DNA of 64,000 nucleotides from Muscardinus avellanarius (GCA_963383645.1 OY726559.1:122684721-122748720); one strand, 5' to 3'; shown: positions 32,580 to 44,890, counted from the first letter of the stretch. Notes: generated by a model not told the origin, from the sequence alone. Numbers and translations are program-made.

Positions 32580-34395
32580 CAAATGATGTAATTTTGTTCT
32601 TTATAGCTGAGTAAAATTCCATTGTGTATCCCATAGTTTTGTAATCTATTCATCTGTTCATGGACATCTTGGCTGGTTCCATAGTTTGACATCTGTTAAT
32701 TATGTGATTATGAACATAGATACACATGATTTAGTTTGGTAGTTAGGTTTCCATTCTTTTGGGTAGATACCCAGAAGTGATATTGCTAGATCATATGGTA
32801 GGTTCATTCCCATTTTTTGAGGATCCTTCATACTATTTTATAAAGTGGTTGCACTAATTTGCAGTCCCACCAACAGTGTATTAGAGTTCCCACTTTTCCA
32901 CATCCTCCCAACATTTGTTATTATTTGTGTTTTGAATGATTGCCATTCTAATTAGAGTTAGGTGAAATCTCAAGGTAGTTTTGATTTGCATCTCTCTGAT
33001 TGCTAATGATGTTGAATATTTTTTCCATACATTTATTGGCCATTTGAGTTTTTTCTTTTTACAAGTGTCTATTTAGTTAACTTGCCCATTTTTTGATTGG
33101 GTTGTTTTCTTAGCAGTAAGTTTGAGTTCTCTGTATATTCTAGATATTAGTCCTCTATTAGAAGAGTAGTTTGCAAAAATCTTCTCCCAGTCTGTTGGCT
33201 CTCTGTTGAGTTTCTTGATAGTTTCTTTTGCTGTGCAGAAACTCTTCAGTTTAAATGCAATCCCATGTATTTGGATGCCTTTTAGTTTCTTGTGCCTTTG
33301 TGGTCTTGTTGAGAAAAAAATTTTTTTTTAACCTATGCCTAGGTGTTAAAGTGTTGGTCCTATGCTCTCTTCAAGGAGTTGCAAGGTTTGACCCATTTGA
33401 ATTGACTCTTGTGCAGGGTGAGAAAGTGGGGTTTATTTCCATTTTTTCCCCTGAGTATTGTTAACCAATTTTACCAAGACCAATTGTTAAAGAGGCTATC
33501 CTTTTTCCAGTGTATGTTTTTGAACACTTGGTAAAAAATCAATTGGCTATAAGTGTGTGGACTTGTTTCTGAGTCTTCTATTTTGCTTCCTAGATCTGTG
33601 TATCTGTTTTTGTGCCAATACCATGCTCTTTTACTATTGTGCCTTTGTAGTGCAGTTTGAAGTCCGGTATTATGATGCCTATTGCATGGTTCTTATTGCT
33701 GAGAACTATTTTGGCTCTTCTGGTTTTTTTTTTTTTTAATTGTTCCAAATGAATTTAAGGACTGATTCTTCTTTGTCTGTGAGGAATGAGCTTAATAATT
33801 TAACGGGTATTGCATTGAATCTGTAGAATGGCCATTTTGATATTCTATCCAAGAGCAATGAAGATATTTCTGCTCCTAAAGTCTTCTTTGATTGTTTTCA
33901 GTGTTTTATAATTTTTGATGTAGAGGTCTTTCACCTCTTTGGTTAGATTTATTACCAAGTATTTATTTTTTGTGTGGGATATCATGAGTGGAAGAGTTTT
34001 CTGGATTTCTTTTTCAGTGGATTTATGATTGGAATATAGGAAAGCTTCTGATTTTTTAAGATTGAGTTTGTATCCAGACACTTTGATGAATCACTCCTTT
34101 ATAAGCTTTTTGGTTGAGTTTGTTGTATCTTAGTATCATGTCATCTGCAAATAGTGATAATTTTAGTTCTTCTCTTCCTATTTGTACTCCTTTGATTTTT
34201 CTTCTTTTGCCTTATTGCTTTGGTTAGAGTCTCAAGTACTGTACTGAAAAGAAGTAGTGATAATGGACATCCTTGTCTTGTTCCTGTTTTTAGGGAGAAT
34301 TCCCGCAGCTTCTCCCCATTTAGTAAGATGTTGGCTATGGGCCTATTTTAGATTGCCTTTATGATGTTGATATATGTCCCTTCTATATTCTCTGC
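32580..34395 (-). pseudogene. L1 ORF2 remnant (reverse transcriptase to C-terminus)
   Basis: Minus-strand ORF2p pieces are readable. The open stretch 33845-34081 reads 'SGYKLNLKKSEAFLY' and 'NKYLVINLTKEVKDLY', the conserved L1 reverse-transcriptase thumb/palm-end region. Other pieces follow toward the C-terminus with stops and frameshifts between them. The EN domain and the front of RT are missing through 5' truncation. It is a dead copy in the same orientation as most L1 here. Confidence 0.9.
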
Positions 34396-35702
34396 AGTGT
34401 AAATCTTTTAATCACTAATTCTTTTAAAATTAAACTGATTGATTAATAAAGTTGTCTTTTAAAGGCCTAATTTGATGTTAGGCAAGACTCAGTGACTACC
34501 AAGACTCAATAACTATTGAGTATTCCTAAATAATATTCAATGCTATTGATTAGGTGGTATAAGTAAATAATTCTAGTTTAGTGTAAAAAGATGCTAATAA
34601 GTTGGAGGGAAAGTAAATCTGGAAGTTTCTGAATTTATTACTTTGTAAATGCATTAGTTTTTGCAATACCTTTAGCAAGCTTAGCATTGTGGAGAATACA
34701 GTAAGAGTGTGTCATGCAAGAAAGATATTGTAGAAAACTAACCAGAGGTCCCATGCTCAAATAAGCCTTGATCCCACATTTTGAACCAAGGCAAAAAGAA
34801 GACATAAGAAACACCTGTGACATGTGAAAATGAAAACTTCAGCTTCATTAGTGATGTGATTGGAGTTTGGTTTTAAAGTCACTATGGTCAGATTAACCTA
34901 CCAACACTGCAAAGAAAATACCTACTTTATTCCAACATATGACTGAAAGAATAGTGCCAATCATACTGTTGGCAGGCTTTCAATTATATTTACCTTACTT
35001 ACTCAGGAACCATCTACATCTGTCAGGCAGCTCTTTCCTTTTTGGAAAAGAGGGAATGTAAAGAAGAGGAAGGAGTTCTTTTAGATAGAAGACTGAAAAT
35101 AGGTAAAAGTGATTCATAGATGAAACACTGGGCTATGTTTTCTGTTTCAAAAATATATAAGGTAATGCTTGGCTCATTCATTGTATCTCCACTTTAATCT
35201 ACTTTTGAAAATATGAGCATATATTCATACTATATAACCTATACAGTTAACAATTTTTAAAATCTATGTTTGCTAAAATAAATTTAAACTTATCTTCATC
35301 TGTTTATAAGCTTGCCTCTTTTCACTCAGTTGCATTTGGTGAGCTTTCTTTCGAACATCTTCCTGCTTTCTTTTTGATATTTTTTAAATCTCTGTACTTA
35401 AATACATAGATTTTTAAAATCGATGTACTTAAATTCATATAATTTTAAAATCTTTTTACTTAAATATAGCTTGTTGGAACTGCATAGCCTATTTTGTTTC
35501 CATCAGGAGAATAATTTCCAAACTGGGAAATCTTGTGTGAAACAATATAATGGGATGGAATTATAGTCTAGAATAAGTGAGGAAAAATAGACAGTTACCA
35601 TCTAAGAGCTTTAAATACTTGAAATGAGTCTTTTCCAGACCCTGAGAAGTTCTGTTGAAAGAACTTGATGGTAGCTCCTCACATTCATAGAATTCTTATT
35701 TA
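34396..35702. other. Unique AT-rich DNA
   Basis: About 1.3 kb with no gene. It contains a threefold AT-rich repeat at 35380-35468. Confidence 0.6.
35380..35468. repeat. Imperfect ~30 bp repeat, three copies
   Basis: Three successive units, each 'ttttaaa(a)tc...tacttaaat...' with variable ends. AT-rich and diverged. Confidence 0.7.
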
Positions 35703-35716
35703 AAAAAATGTACATA

Positions 35717-35916
35717 GCTGGGCGTGGTGGTGCACGCTTGTAATCCCCGCTCTTGGGAGGCAGAGACAGGAGGATCGCGCAGGTTCGAAGCCAGTCACAC
35801 GTGCTGGCTTAGGAGACCCTATTTCCAAATAAAAATGTAAAAAAATAGGTCTGGGAGTGTAGCCCAGAGGTAGAAGGGCTTCCAGGAACCCCAGTACCCC
35901 CAAAAAAATAAAAAAT
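35717..35916 (+). mobile_element. SINE-B
   Basis: Sense SINE-B, TSD 'aaaaaatgtacata' at 35703-35716 and 'aaaaaatgtacgta' at 35917-35930. Confidence 0.95.
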
Positions 35917-35942
35917 AAAAAATGTACGTATATGTGTATTTT

Positions 35943-36178
35943 ATTTTCTTTTTTCTTTTTATTTATTTATTTATTTTGGTGGTACTGGGGGTGGAACCCA
36001 GGGGCTTTTCTACCTCCGGGCTATACTCCCAGACCTATTTTGTATTTTATTTGGAAACAGGGTCTCTCTAAGTTGCTGAGAGCCTCACTAATTAGCTGAG
36101 GCTGGCTTTGAACCTGGGTGATCCTCCTGTCTCAGCCTCCCAAGTGCTGGGATTACAAGTGTGTGCCACCATGCCCGG
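35943..36178 (-). mobile_element. SINE, A/B intermediate
   Basis: Antisense dimer with (TTTA)n. The right half is B-like ('cctccgggctatactcccag') with A-like 'ggaacccaggggcttt', and the B1 half is full length. TSD 'gtatatgtgtatttt' at 35928-35942 and 'gtatatgtgcatttt' at 36179-36193. Confidence 0.9.
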
Positions 36179-36193
36179 GTATATGTGCATTTT

Positions 36194-36584
36194 AAGTTCT
36201 CACATCAGTATGAATTGTCAGTGTGATAGAGTGTAAAATAAGTTAATGAGGTCTTAAACAGCACTAAAAGAAATGTGCTGTCAGAGTCAAAAGTATTAGT
36301 GATCCCATCATAACCTTACCTGAGATGATAAATTCATTTTAATACTGTTAGAAGGTCCATTCATTATCCTGTATCTGGTGTCAGGAATGTTTAGGCTTTG
36401 AGCCACTAAAACTGGTTTCATAGGAGGGAATAGGTAAGGAACAGGAGATGGAAAGACTTAGGGTAAGTGGTAGTAATATTCTCTAGGTTTTTGAATACTA
36501 TCAGGTAAAAAAAGATACAGATATCTTTGGTGTTCCTCTTGGTAGGTAACTATTATTTTTCCCAAAGGAGAAGATATAAGCACT
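36194..36584. other. Unique DNA
   Basis: Nothing recognised. Confidence 0.6.
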
Positions 36585-36740
36585 GTGGGGTAGTGTTGCA
36601 ACCATTGAGCCCTGTCATTGCAATGTGAAGGCAGCCATAGGCAGATGTGGCAACCCCAAGCCTATGGCTTCATTCCAATAAAACTTTACTTCTAAAAGAG
36701 GTCATGGACTGGATTCACCCACAGGTGACAGCATACCAGT
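36585..36740 (-). mobile_element. Old DNA-transposon remnant (hAT-type MER)
   Basis: 'tgcaatgtgaaggcagccat' and 'ttccaataaaactttacttc...actggattcaccca' match the same widespread mammalian element as 14272-14460, in the opposite direction. The name is not certain. Confidence 0.6.
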
Positions 36741-37089
36741 CTCTGTCCTCCAAGAGCAGTGTTCACCTCAGTTTGAGAGAGAGCTTCCCAAGAGATGGTG
36801 TTCAACATGGGCAGAGGCTGTCTTAAGAGACCTGAGCACCCACCACTATTTATCATAAGCATCTGCCTAGCCTGAACTAACTAGAACTGACTTTATTTTA
36901 CTAAACTTTGCTATGTATGAGTTTGCTTAATTTTAGTTTTATTGAATTTCAGTTTGTATTTTATTGTATACATTTTTGTATATATGTATTTCACTAAAGT
37001 AATGAAGTATGTATTATCTCTATAAATATATAGTATTTGTATATATAATAAAATACATGTTTTAAGAGTATAATTTAGTTTTAATTCTG
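36741..37089. other. Unique AT-rich DNA
   Basis: Only TA-rich simple stretches near 36960-37060. Confidence 0.6.
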
Positions 37090-37942
37090 TTTTGATAGAT
37101 GTATATATACATGTACCACATTCTAATCAAGATGTAGAAAATGTTTCTAGCACCATCTCTTGGAGCCATTTATCTGGTTTCTATCACTGTAAATTAGATT
37201 TAGTCTCTTCTAAAAGTAATTTCACAATAATGGAATTATGTAAAATATACTCTTGTATCTGGATCTTTTGATTCGATGTCTTTTTGAGGTTTGTCCAAGT
37301 TGCATGCATCATAAGTCAGCTGTTATTGCTGAATAACAGTTTTTCATATACCAATGTTTATCCATTCATCTGTTGATGTACATTTAGATTTCTCACAATT
37401 TTCTGTTGGTTATTATGACTCATGAAATTTCTATACAAGTCTTCTATGGAAATTTGTTGTTTTTCTTAGGTAAATATCTTAGGAATTGAAAGGTCATACT
37501 GTGAGTGTATGCTTAATATTCTGATAAGTCAGAAAACCACTCTTTTCACAGTAGTGATTCTGTTTTACACTCCCAGGAACAATGCACGAGTGTAGTGACT
37601 GATCAGCCTCTTTTACACTGGTGGTATTAGTCTGAAGTTCAGCTGTTCATGGAAGAATGTGATAGTGTCTCATGAATTCAGCTTTCATTTTCCTGAGAAT
37701 GATGATATTGCCCATCCTTTCCTGTGCTTACTGTCCATCCTGCTTCTTTGCCTATTTTTAAATTGAGTTGTCAGCTTCTTATTATGTTTAAAAGCCTCCT
37801 TATAATTTTGGATATAAAATAATCTTGTTTATATGTAGTATGAATTTTTCTCCCAGCATGTATCCTGCCCTTTTAATTTCTTAACAGTCTTGTGAAGGGC
37901 ATTCGGTTGTTAATTAATTAATTTATTTACTTGCTTGCTTGC

Positions 37943-38019
37943 TTGGTGGTATTGGGATCAAACCCAGGGCTTTATGCACACTAGGCATTTACTCTGCTCC
38001 TGGGTCATATCTTAGCCCA
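37943..38019 (-). mobile_element. ID element monomer
   Basis: 'gcttggtggtattgggatca...gcacactaggcatttactct', antisense, preceded by TTGC/TTTA tail units. Confidence 0.75.
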
Positions 38020-38125
38020 TCTTTAATTTTGATAAAATCATAGAATTGGATTTTCTTGTATGTGATTGAAGCTTTCCTTGTTGTGTCTAAGACCTTTTTT
38101 TCTTACTTTAAAATTGTGAATATTA

Positions 38126-38339
38126 GCCGGGCGTGGTGGCGCATGCTTGTAATCCCTGCGCTTAGGAGGCTGAGACAGGAGGATTGCACGGGTTTGAAGC
38201 CAGCCTCAGCTACTTATTGAGGCTCACAGCAACTTATTGAGACCCTGTGTCCAAATAAAATATAAAAAAAATAGGTCTGTGAGTATAGCCCGGAGGTAGA
38301 AAGCCCCTGGGTTCCACCCCCAGTACCACAAAAAAGAAA
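38126..38339 (+). mobile_element. SINE, A/B intermediate
   Basis: The head is SINE-B-like ('aatccctgcgctt', 'cgggtttgaagccagcc'), but the middle keeps the full A-type B1 sequence. The tail is 'gaaagcccctgggttccacc' with a B-like 'agtatagcccggaggtag'. TSD 'gtgaatatt' at 38116-38124 and 38340-38348. Confidence 0.9.
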
Positions 38340-38880
38340 GTGAATATTCCTGTGTTTCTAAAGAAATTTTATAGTTTTAGATTCTACATTCTGTTCCCCT
38401 AGCTAGTTTTTCTTCCCCTTATAAGTTATTGTTGTTCAGCACTGTTTGTTTGAGATTGTCCTTTTTTCACTGAATTTTTGTTAGTTGAAAATTGTTTGAC
38501 TTTATAGTCAGTTCTCTTTCTTGCATTCTCTCTTCCATTGATCAATGTTTGTTGTAATATTTGCCCATCTGACAGTGTCTTGATTATTGTAGGTTGAGAG
38601 TGTCTTAAATGATATAGTGTTAAGTCCACTTTTGTTTTTCTTTTTAAAAATTATTTTGCCAATTATTTGTTTCCAAATGCCCTTTACAATAAAATTCTTA
38701 GTTTTATTTCACAAAGAAAACTAGAATTTTGCTTGAACTTTCATTGATTCTTTGCTTTACTTATTGTTACTCTACTCCTTTATTAGAGAAAAGTGTGTTT
38801 TGTAAGATTCTAAGAGTTGTTCATTGGTGTTGTTTTATTCTTAGAATTAAGATAATAAAATGGACTTCTTTATGGTGTAC

Positions 38881-38960
<80 letters not shown>
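38881..38960. repeat. (CTTT)n microsatellite
   Basis: About 20 uninterrupted units adjoining the right end of the next antisense SINE. The long open frame 38729-39298 runs through it and is not a gene. Confidence 0.95.
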
Positions 38961-39122
38961 TTGGTGGTACTGGGAACCCAGGGACATTCTACTTAAGAGC
39001 TACATCCACCCCCAGTTCTTTTTGTTTTTTGTTTAGAAATAGGATCTTGCTAGGTTGCTCCGTCTCTGTGTATTGCTCAAGCTGTTCTCATACCTGTGAT
39101 CCTGCTGTCTCAGTATGCCAGG
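38961..39122 (-). mobile_element. SINE-A, old
   Basis: Antisense, 'ttggtggtactgggaaccca' to 'tcagtatgccaggct', with the B1 head deleted. Confidence 0.8.
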
Positions 39123-39139
39123 CTGTTGTACAGAATCTT

Positions 39140-39640
39140 AACATATGTACAGACATGTGTAACTCCTACCACAGTCAAGATGTAGTACTATTACCCCCCA
39201 AAAAAGCCCATACTTATAGTTTCCCCTCTCTTCACCACTTAATTCTTGTTCTGTTTCTGTTACTTACAGTGATACTGGCCTGTTCCATGATGTTGTAACT
39301 TTCTTTTGAAGACTATACTTAAATGTAGCAATACTGAATATAATGTTTTCAGACCAGCTTCTGTAGGCATGTAACAGCTTGAGATTTGATTCATGTATGC
39401 TGTATTTATCAGTGTTTACCATTTTAGAGGATATGATTAGAGTGGCTGGAAATTCCTTTTATTGTTATTTTCCATGGTACTGAGGATTGAACCCAGGGCC
39501 TTGTGAGTATTAGGCAAGCATTCTCTACTATGAATATTTTTGCCCAAGTTCTTATAAGGGTCATTTGTTTTCATTTTTATAGGGCAGTTACCTAGGAGTG
39601 CTGGATCATATGGTAATTTGGAGTGATTGATCTTCACTCA
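39140..39640 (-). mobile_element. Old L1 3' region
   Basis: Antisense L1 3' UTR/ORF2 end, including 'agggcagttacctaggagtg' near 39582. The ID at 39474 interrupts it. The minus open frame 39437-39637 is a coincidence of both. Confidence 0.6.
39474..39545 (-). mobile_element. ID element monomer
   Basis: 'catggtactgaggattgaac...gtattaggcaagcattctct', antisense. Confidence 0.85.
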
Positions 39641-39751
39641 TCAAATCTAGTGAATCTTCTAATCCTTTGTGACAATGTGATTGATGGCAGCCACTGATTT
39701 GCTACTCACATTATTCAGAGCCTTAGGACAACTATGTATATGCTTTTAAAA

Positions 39752-39770
39752 TATTTATTTATTTATTTGT

Positions 39771-39813
<43 letters not shown>

Positions 39814-39817
39814 TTTT
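39752..39817. repeat. (TTTA)n microsatellite
   Basis: About 15 units forming the tail of the next antisense SINE. Confidence 0.95.
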
Positions 39818-39948
39818 GTGATACTGGGGTTCCTGGAAGCCCTTCTACCTCCAGGCTACACTCCCAGACCTATTTTTATACTTTTTTTTATTCAGAAACT
39901 GTCTCTTAAGCCAGACAGGCTGGCTTTGAACCTGCGCGATCCTCCTCC
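39818..39948 (-). mobile_element. SINE-B, truncated by a nested SINE
   Basis: Antisense right half and part of the B1 half, cut at 'gcgcgatcctcctcc' where SINE-A begins. The B1 head is missing on the far side. Confidence 0.85.
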
Positions 39949-40163
39949 TTTTTTTAGATGTAAGTGGTACTAGGGCTGGAACCCAGGGGCATTCTACTTC
40001 CAAGCTACTCCCCCAGCCCAATATTTTGTTCTTTATTTTGAAACAGGGTCTTATTGAGTTGCAAAGGCCCTCACTAGGTAGCTGAGGCTGTCCGTGAACC
40101 ATGATCCTCCTGTCTCAGCCTCTTAAATGCTGGGATTATAAGTGTGCACCATCACGCCTGGCT
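39949..40163 (-). mobile_element. SINE-A
   Basis: Antisense full dimer ending 'ccatcacgcctggct', directly after the truncated SINE-B. Confidence 0.9.
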
Positions 40164-40450
40164 TAGAATACATATATAATGCAACAAATTACTAAATAAT
40201 TTTAAGCCATTAATTTCTTGTTCAGTCTAGAGAACTGATTTTGTTTATAATACATACTGTAGGTTTGATTATGGGATTTACTTTGACATTATACATAATG
40301 GCTTTTTATACTTTAATGATATTTAGTAAAATAAGAAGACGTAAGCTGGTTTTGTTCCTTTTGTCTTTACCATTAGATTTAGAATCCAAAGAAAGCTTTG
40401 TCAGGTTGTCAATTGCACAACCTGACTGAAATAAGAATTGGTGGAACAGG

Positions 40451-40646
40451 CTGGGCATGGAGGTTCATGCTTGTAATCCAGCATTCAGGAGGAAGAGACC
40501 GGAGGATCACAGTTGGAAGATAACCTCAGCTACTTAGCTCTTTGCAACTCAGACTGTGTTTAAAAAATAAAGTGTTTCAAAAATAAAATGTATCTCAGAG
40601 GTACAGTGTACCTGGGTTCCATCCCCAGTACCGCCGAAGAAAAAGC
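40451..40646 (+). mobile_element. SINE-A with perfect TSD
   Basis: Sense dimer with a deletion in the ID half. The 14 bp TSD 'attggtggaacagg' lies at 40437-40450 and 40647-40660. Confidence 0.95.
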
Positions 40647-40772
40647 ATTGGTGGAACAGGAATTTACTGCCTTTTTTCTCTCTAGAAAGTAATCTTAACC
40701 TTCAAATGAAGAAATAGCTATTTTTAGGATAATACTGAATAGAAGATAAAAGAGTTTCCAAATAAGGGTATG

Positions 40773-40955
40773 TTTGTGTGTGAGGGGTACTGGGGATTGA
40801 ACCCAGGAACATTCTACCTCTGAGCTATACCCATGGCCTTATTTTAAGTTTTTGAAAAGAACTCTAAGTTGCTGAGGTTGTCTGTAAACTTCCAATCCAC
40901 CTGTCTCAGCTTCCCAAGTACTGGGATTACAGGTGTGTGTGTGACCATACCGAAC
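40773..40955 (-). mobile_element. SINE-A, old
   Basis: Antisense dimer, 'gaggggtactggggattgaa' to 'gaccataccgaact'. Confidence 0.85.
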
Positions 40956-41537
40956 TCAAATGAGGCCAAATAACCCATTGATTTTTTTATTTTTATTTTT
41001 AAAGAACCGTGATTTCTCTGCACATTAAGGATATCTCATGAACATATGAAAATATTAAAAATACTCTAGGAACAACATAATTATTTTGAATTTCGCAATC
41101 ATACTGCTGCTTCGATTAGAGTGAAAATTTAATTTTTAGGATAATGAACTTGTAATATGAAAATTAGGGCAACAAGTCTATACCTGATGATATATATAGC
41201 TATGTGTTGTGAAAATTATTACAGTCAAAATCTCTGCTTATGTTCATGTCGGATATTCATCTACATTTTATCATTTTACCATAGTATGCTGAAGATTCAA
41301 CTCATAAGTTCCCTTTTCATTATTGAGTGATTTTATAATTTACTTATGTGAATATATAAGGAGGCTTTAACATTAAACTTAACAAGTTTATCGTTTTTAT
41401 AATTAAATGAATAATTTTTTTAGTTATTAGGATATCTTATCTGACATCAAGTATTCTTATATTAGATAAAAGTAAAAAAACACTAGAATACAGATTCAGT
41501 ACATCAGAAGATAAAATAGCAAGTGCAGTAGAATAAA
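40956..41537. other. Unique AT-rich DNA
   Basis: Nothing recognised. Confidence 0.6.
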
Positions 41538-41552
41538 GAATGATGGCATTTT

Positions 41553-41772
41553 GTTTTTTTGTTTTTTTGCGGGCCTGGGGATGGAACCCAGGGGTATTCG
41601 ACCTCCGAGCTAAAGCCCCTGCCCTATTTTTTATTCTTTATTTTTTTAAACCGAGTCTCACTAAGTTGCAGAGGGCCTCACTAAGTAGTTGAGGCTGTCC
41701 GTGAACCGTGATCCTTGGGTCTCAGCCTCCGGAATGCTGGGATTACAAGCATGCGCCACCACGCCTGGCTAG
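41553..41772 (-). mobile_element. SINE-A
   Basis: Antisense dimer, TSD 'gaatgatggcatttt' at 41538-41552 and 'gaatatggcatttt' at 41773-41786. Confidence 0.9.
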
Positions 41773-41786
41773 GAATATGGCATTTT

Positions 41787-42689
41787 GACAGCCCAGATCA
41801 AATTGACTCTGCTCAAGTCTGTATCTTGTAATTAATTAACTCTAGTATATTAAAATTGGATGTAATCTTCATGATGAATCTTTTGTGTATACTATTGAAT
41901 CAAATACATTTTTCTATTACTTTTCATATCTTTTTCAAGTAGAAAAATTAGATGTTACTCTTGTTCTTTGCTTTTTCCTTTGGATTCACAAAGGTATAAT
42001 TTATAGGTTTTTGCTATGGTGGGAATTAATTGTGGTGATGGGAGCTAAAGTGTTGTTTCATGCTAATTTTATAATGTGTATATGCTACAGAAGTTAGATA
42101 AAGGTACCAAGTTAAACAAAGATTTAGAGCTATTGTCAAACCTAAAAACAACAATGGCTCAAACTAGAAAACAGAATGCAGTGTCCAAAGCCAACAAAAT
42201 CCAAATGTAAAATTGCTAGTTGACAGGCATCACATTTAAATGGGCTTATTTTGGCAACTCTTGAAGCTAAAAATACAAAAAACGTCATTTAAAAGAAAAA
42301 GCAAAAGTAATTGAAGTTTTTCTTTTTTTTTCTTTCTTTTTTATTAAAGAAAATGGTCTTCGGAAATTTATAATAGCCATTTAGATTGTATGAAGAATGC
42401 TGCCTTTCATTTTTGTTAAAGCTATTTATTGTTTACTTAATCCCAATTACTAGTGTATTGTCTTCATATTCATGAAAGTTATTTTGGGTGACATAGACAT
42501 GACTGTTGCATCAAAAGCTTCCTGGAGACCCCCCCCCCACCCCCCTAAGCATTGGATTGGGGCCCAAAGATAGAATCCTTTCTTGGATTTTTTTTATTTT
42601 ATACTGTGAAGATAATTGCCATTTCTCTCCCTTTTCTGTGTGGCCACTTATTTGATATAACGATAAAGATATCTTTTGGTTTAAATTAT
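41787..42689. other. Unique AT-rich DNA
   Basis: No gene. A C9-A-C6 run at 42530-42546 can form a G-quadruplex on the minus strand. Confidence 0.6.
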
Positions 42690-42812
42690 TATTATTTTTT
42701 TTGAGACAGGATCTCACTTATGTTGCCTACTTGGTCTCAAATTTCTGGGTTCAGTGATTCTCCTGCCGTAGCCTCCCAAGTACCTGGGACATTAGACATC
42801 ACCATCATGTCT
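42690..42812 (-). mobile_element. Old 7SL/B1 monomer
   Basis: 'tttgagacaggatctcactt' to 'cctcccaagtacctgggaca', antisense, closer to a free monomer than to the dimer SINEs. Confidence 0.65.
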
Positions 42813-42994
42813 TTTTGGTGATTAAAAACAGCTAATTTTAAAATTATATAAATGATACATAGGTAATTTAAGGAATTTTGAAACAGTAAAAAGAAAATTA
42901 ATAATCCAGTTTTGCCTTGAAACTATATATTTTTTGTAGTTACCTCCATTGCTTACCTCCAGCAAAGATGGTTACTGTGTTAAACATGTTTGTG

Positions 42995-43200
42995 TGTGTG
43001 TGGTGCTAGAGGTTAAGCCCAGGGGCATTCTTGCTCTCAGCTACACCCCTAGCATTGTTTTATATTCTTTACTTTGATACAGGGTTTCACTAAGTTGTGG
43101 AGGGCCTCACTAAGTAGCTGAGGCTGGTCACGAACCTGCAATGTTCCTGTCTCAGTCTCCCAAATACTGGGATTATAAGCATGCACCACCACACCCGGCT
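42995..43200 (-). mobile_element. SINE-A with TG tail
   Basis: Antisense dimer from 'tgtggtgctagaggttaagc' to 'ccaccacacccggct'. Confidence 0.85.
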
Positions 43201-43204
43201 TACT

Positions 43205-43338
43205 TCTCATTTTGAAACAGGGTCTTACTAAGTGGCAGAGGGCCTCCCTAAGTAGCTGAGGCTGGCCTTGAACCTGCCATCCTCCTGTCTCATTTTCCCA
43301 AATACTGGGATTACAATTTCATGCCACTAGGCATGGTT
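43205..43338 (-). mobile_element. Second B1 half in tandem
   Basis: A further antisense B1 half ('ttttgaaacagggtcttact' to 'ccactaggcatgg') follows the previous SINE with no right half, giving a trimer-like array or a partial second insertion. Confidence 0.8.
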
Positions 43339-44179
43339 TTAATATATTTTGTATCTTTCTTTTTTATTTAAAACTATAGCGAAAAGAAAGTTTTAATTAA
43401 AAGAAGCTTAACATTAAAAAGAGAAAGATACTGCAGAATGTTTTTTTTTAAATTCAGTTTGGACACAATAAAGGTTTTGAATTAAATTTAAAAAAGGGAT
43501 AACCTTGGAAACATAGACATGAGTCAGAATGTATTAAATCTATGCCATAATGTGCTTGACTCTACTTTGTACTGTGTAATTTTAAGTTTTAATATTTTCT
43601 GTTAAGAATTTACCTGTGGATTTTTTAAGTGAAGTTTAGCATTTCCTTTCACTGTAATTTACTGTTTTAAGAATAGCTTTTTGTTCATCAGAGAATCATT
43701 TGGGGGTATACATTTATTGTTGAGTGAGTCATCATACTCAGGGAATTTGGTGACTTATTCACCTTATTATTTTTTCTTTTCTAGCTACTATAGTATTATT
43801 TTTTTTTTAGTCTTTTATACATTTTTTTCCTCATCAAAACTACACTCACCTTCTTTCTTTGGATGGATATTTTCATTCTTTCAGTGGTGTGTGATTTTCA
43901 TTTTAGTTTCTTTGAGGACTGTTTTTAGAATGACATCTACTTGGAAATAATTAAGTATTTTTAAAGTTTTGTGGATTTGCTACTTTCTCCCATTGGAAGA
44001 TTGAGTGTCCTTTATAAAAAGTGCTTGAAAATAGAAGCGTTTTAGATATTGGAGTTTTCTGAATTTTGAAATATTTTCATAGATTCCACTGGTTGAGTGT
44101 CTCTAGTCTGAAAATTCAAAATCTACCTGATGCCTTACGTTTTCAAAATCTCTGGACCATTTTGTATTTTCAACAGATG

Positions 44180-44180
<1 letters not shown>
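43339..44180. other. Unique AT-rich DNA
   Basis: Nothing recognised. The open frame 43681-43950 is T-rich and domain-less. Confidence 0.6.

Positions 44181-44231
<51 letters not shown>
44181..44231. repeat. (TA)n microsatellite
   Basis: About 25 uninterrupted TA units, self-complementary. Confidence 0.95.
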
Positions 44232-44233
<2 letters not shown>

Positions 44234-44540
44234 TGAAATTAGATGTAATATGGAGGTGGCATATTAGGAGAATAAATTTTATTCATTATATTGACTTTTA
44301 CTTGCTTAATTAATTGTGCCAATGAATTACTATAGAGAAGATATAAAAGACAAGAAAAAAATGTTTTGGTGGGTGAGGAAGCAAATGACAAAGTATCCAC
44401 AATTGCAGTAGATCTTTGCAGAATATATGGTGACTGGCATAGTTAAGCTGTGGAAAATAGATAATGATTAAATCATGTTAGAAAACAGCGACAGTAGTAA
44501 TATTTTATCATGCTTTATTTTTTTTAAACGACTCAGTTTT

Positions 44541-44729
44541 TTTTTTTTTTTTTGTGATACTGGGGTTCCTGGAAGCCTGTCTACCTCCGGGCTACACTCC
44601 CAGACCTATTTTATTTTTATTTGGAAACAGGGTCTCCTAAGCCAGCGCGGCTAGCTTTGAACCTGTGTGATCCTCTTGTCTCCGCCTCCCAAGCCCGGGG
44701 ATTACAAGTGTGCGCCACCACGCCCAGCT
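44541..44729 (-). mobile_element. SINE-B
   Basis: Antisense SINE-B, TSD 'aaacgactcagtttt' at 44526-44540 and 'aaacaactcagtttt' at 44730-44744. Confidence 0.95.
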
Positions 44730-44779
44730 AAACAACTCAGTTTTAAAAGGGTAGATGATTACAAGTATTTAGAAACTAC

Positions 44780-44890
44780 TGTTTGCAAGATGCTGTCCAG
44801 GCACTTTATATGCTGTCTTGTTAAATAGAACCAGTGTTGTTTGGTTTTTGTAAACGAGAAAACCTAGGCAAAAGTGGTGTGAACAACATG
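44780..44890 (+). mobile_element. MIR-like fragment
   Basis: 'ccaggcactttatatgctgt...gagaaaacctaggc' matches the core of the mammalian MIR/L2 class, diverged. Confidence 0.55.

Larger units (their letters stand above)
31978..34395 (-). mobile_element. L1, 5'-truncated, 3' UTR and ORF2 half
   Basis: From 'attggtacattgtagtcata' (3' end) through the pyrimidine-rich 3' UTR, the ORF2 C-terminus and part of the reverse transcriptase region, to about 34395. A SINE interrupts it at 32297-32525. Length without the SINE is about 2.2 kb. No A-tail is preserved beyond a short T-rich run. Confidence 0.9.
37090..38870 (-). mobile_element. Old L1 remnant, ORF2 region
   Basis: Antisense, strongly diverged L1: 3'-end-like 'ccattcatctgttgatgtac' (37361-37380), then ORF2 sequence ('tgtcttgattattgtaggtt' near 38577) to about 38870. 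Interrupted by an ID (37943) and a SINE (38126). Minus-strand open frame 38426-38629 is part of it. Many stops. Confidence 0.75.

Noticed and set aside
38729..39298. Longest plus-strand open frame (189 codons)
   Set aside because: It runs through old L1 sequence, a (CTTT)n microsatellite and a SINE, with no domain.
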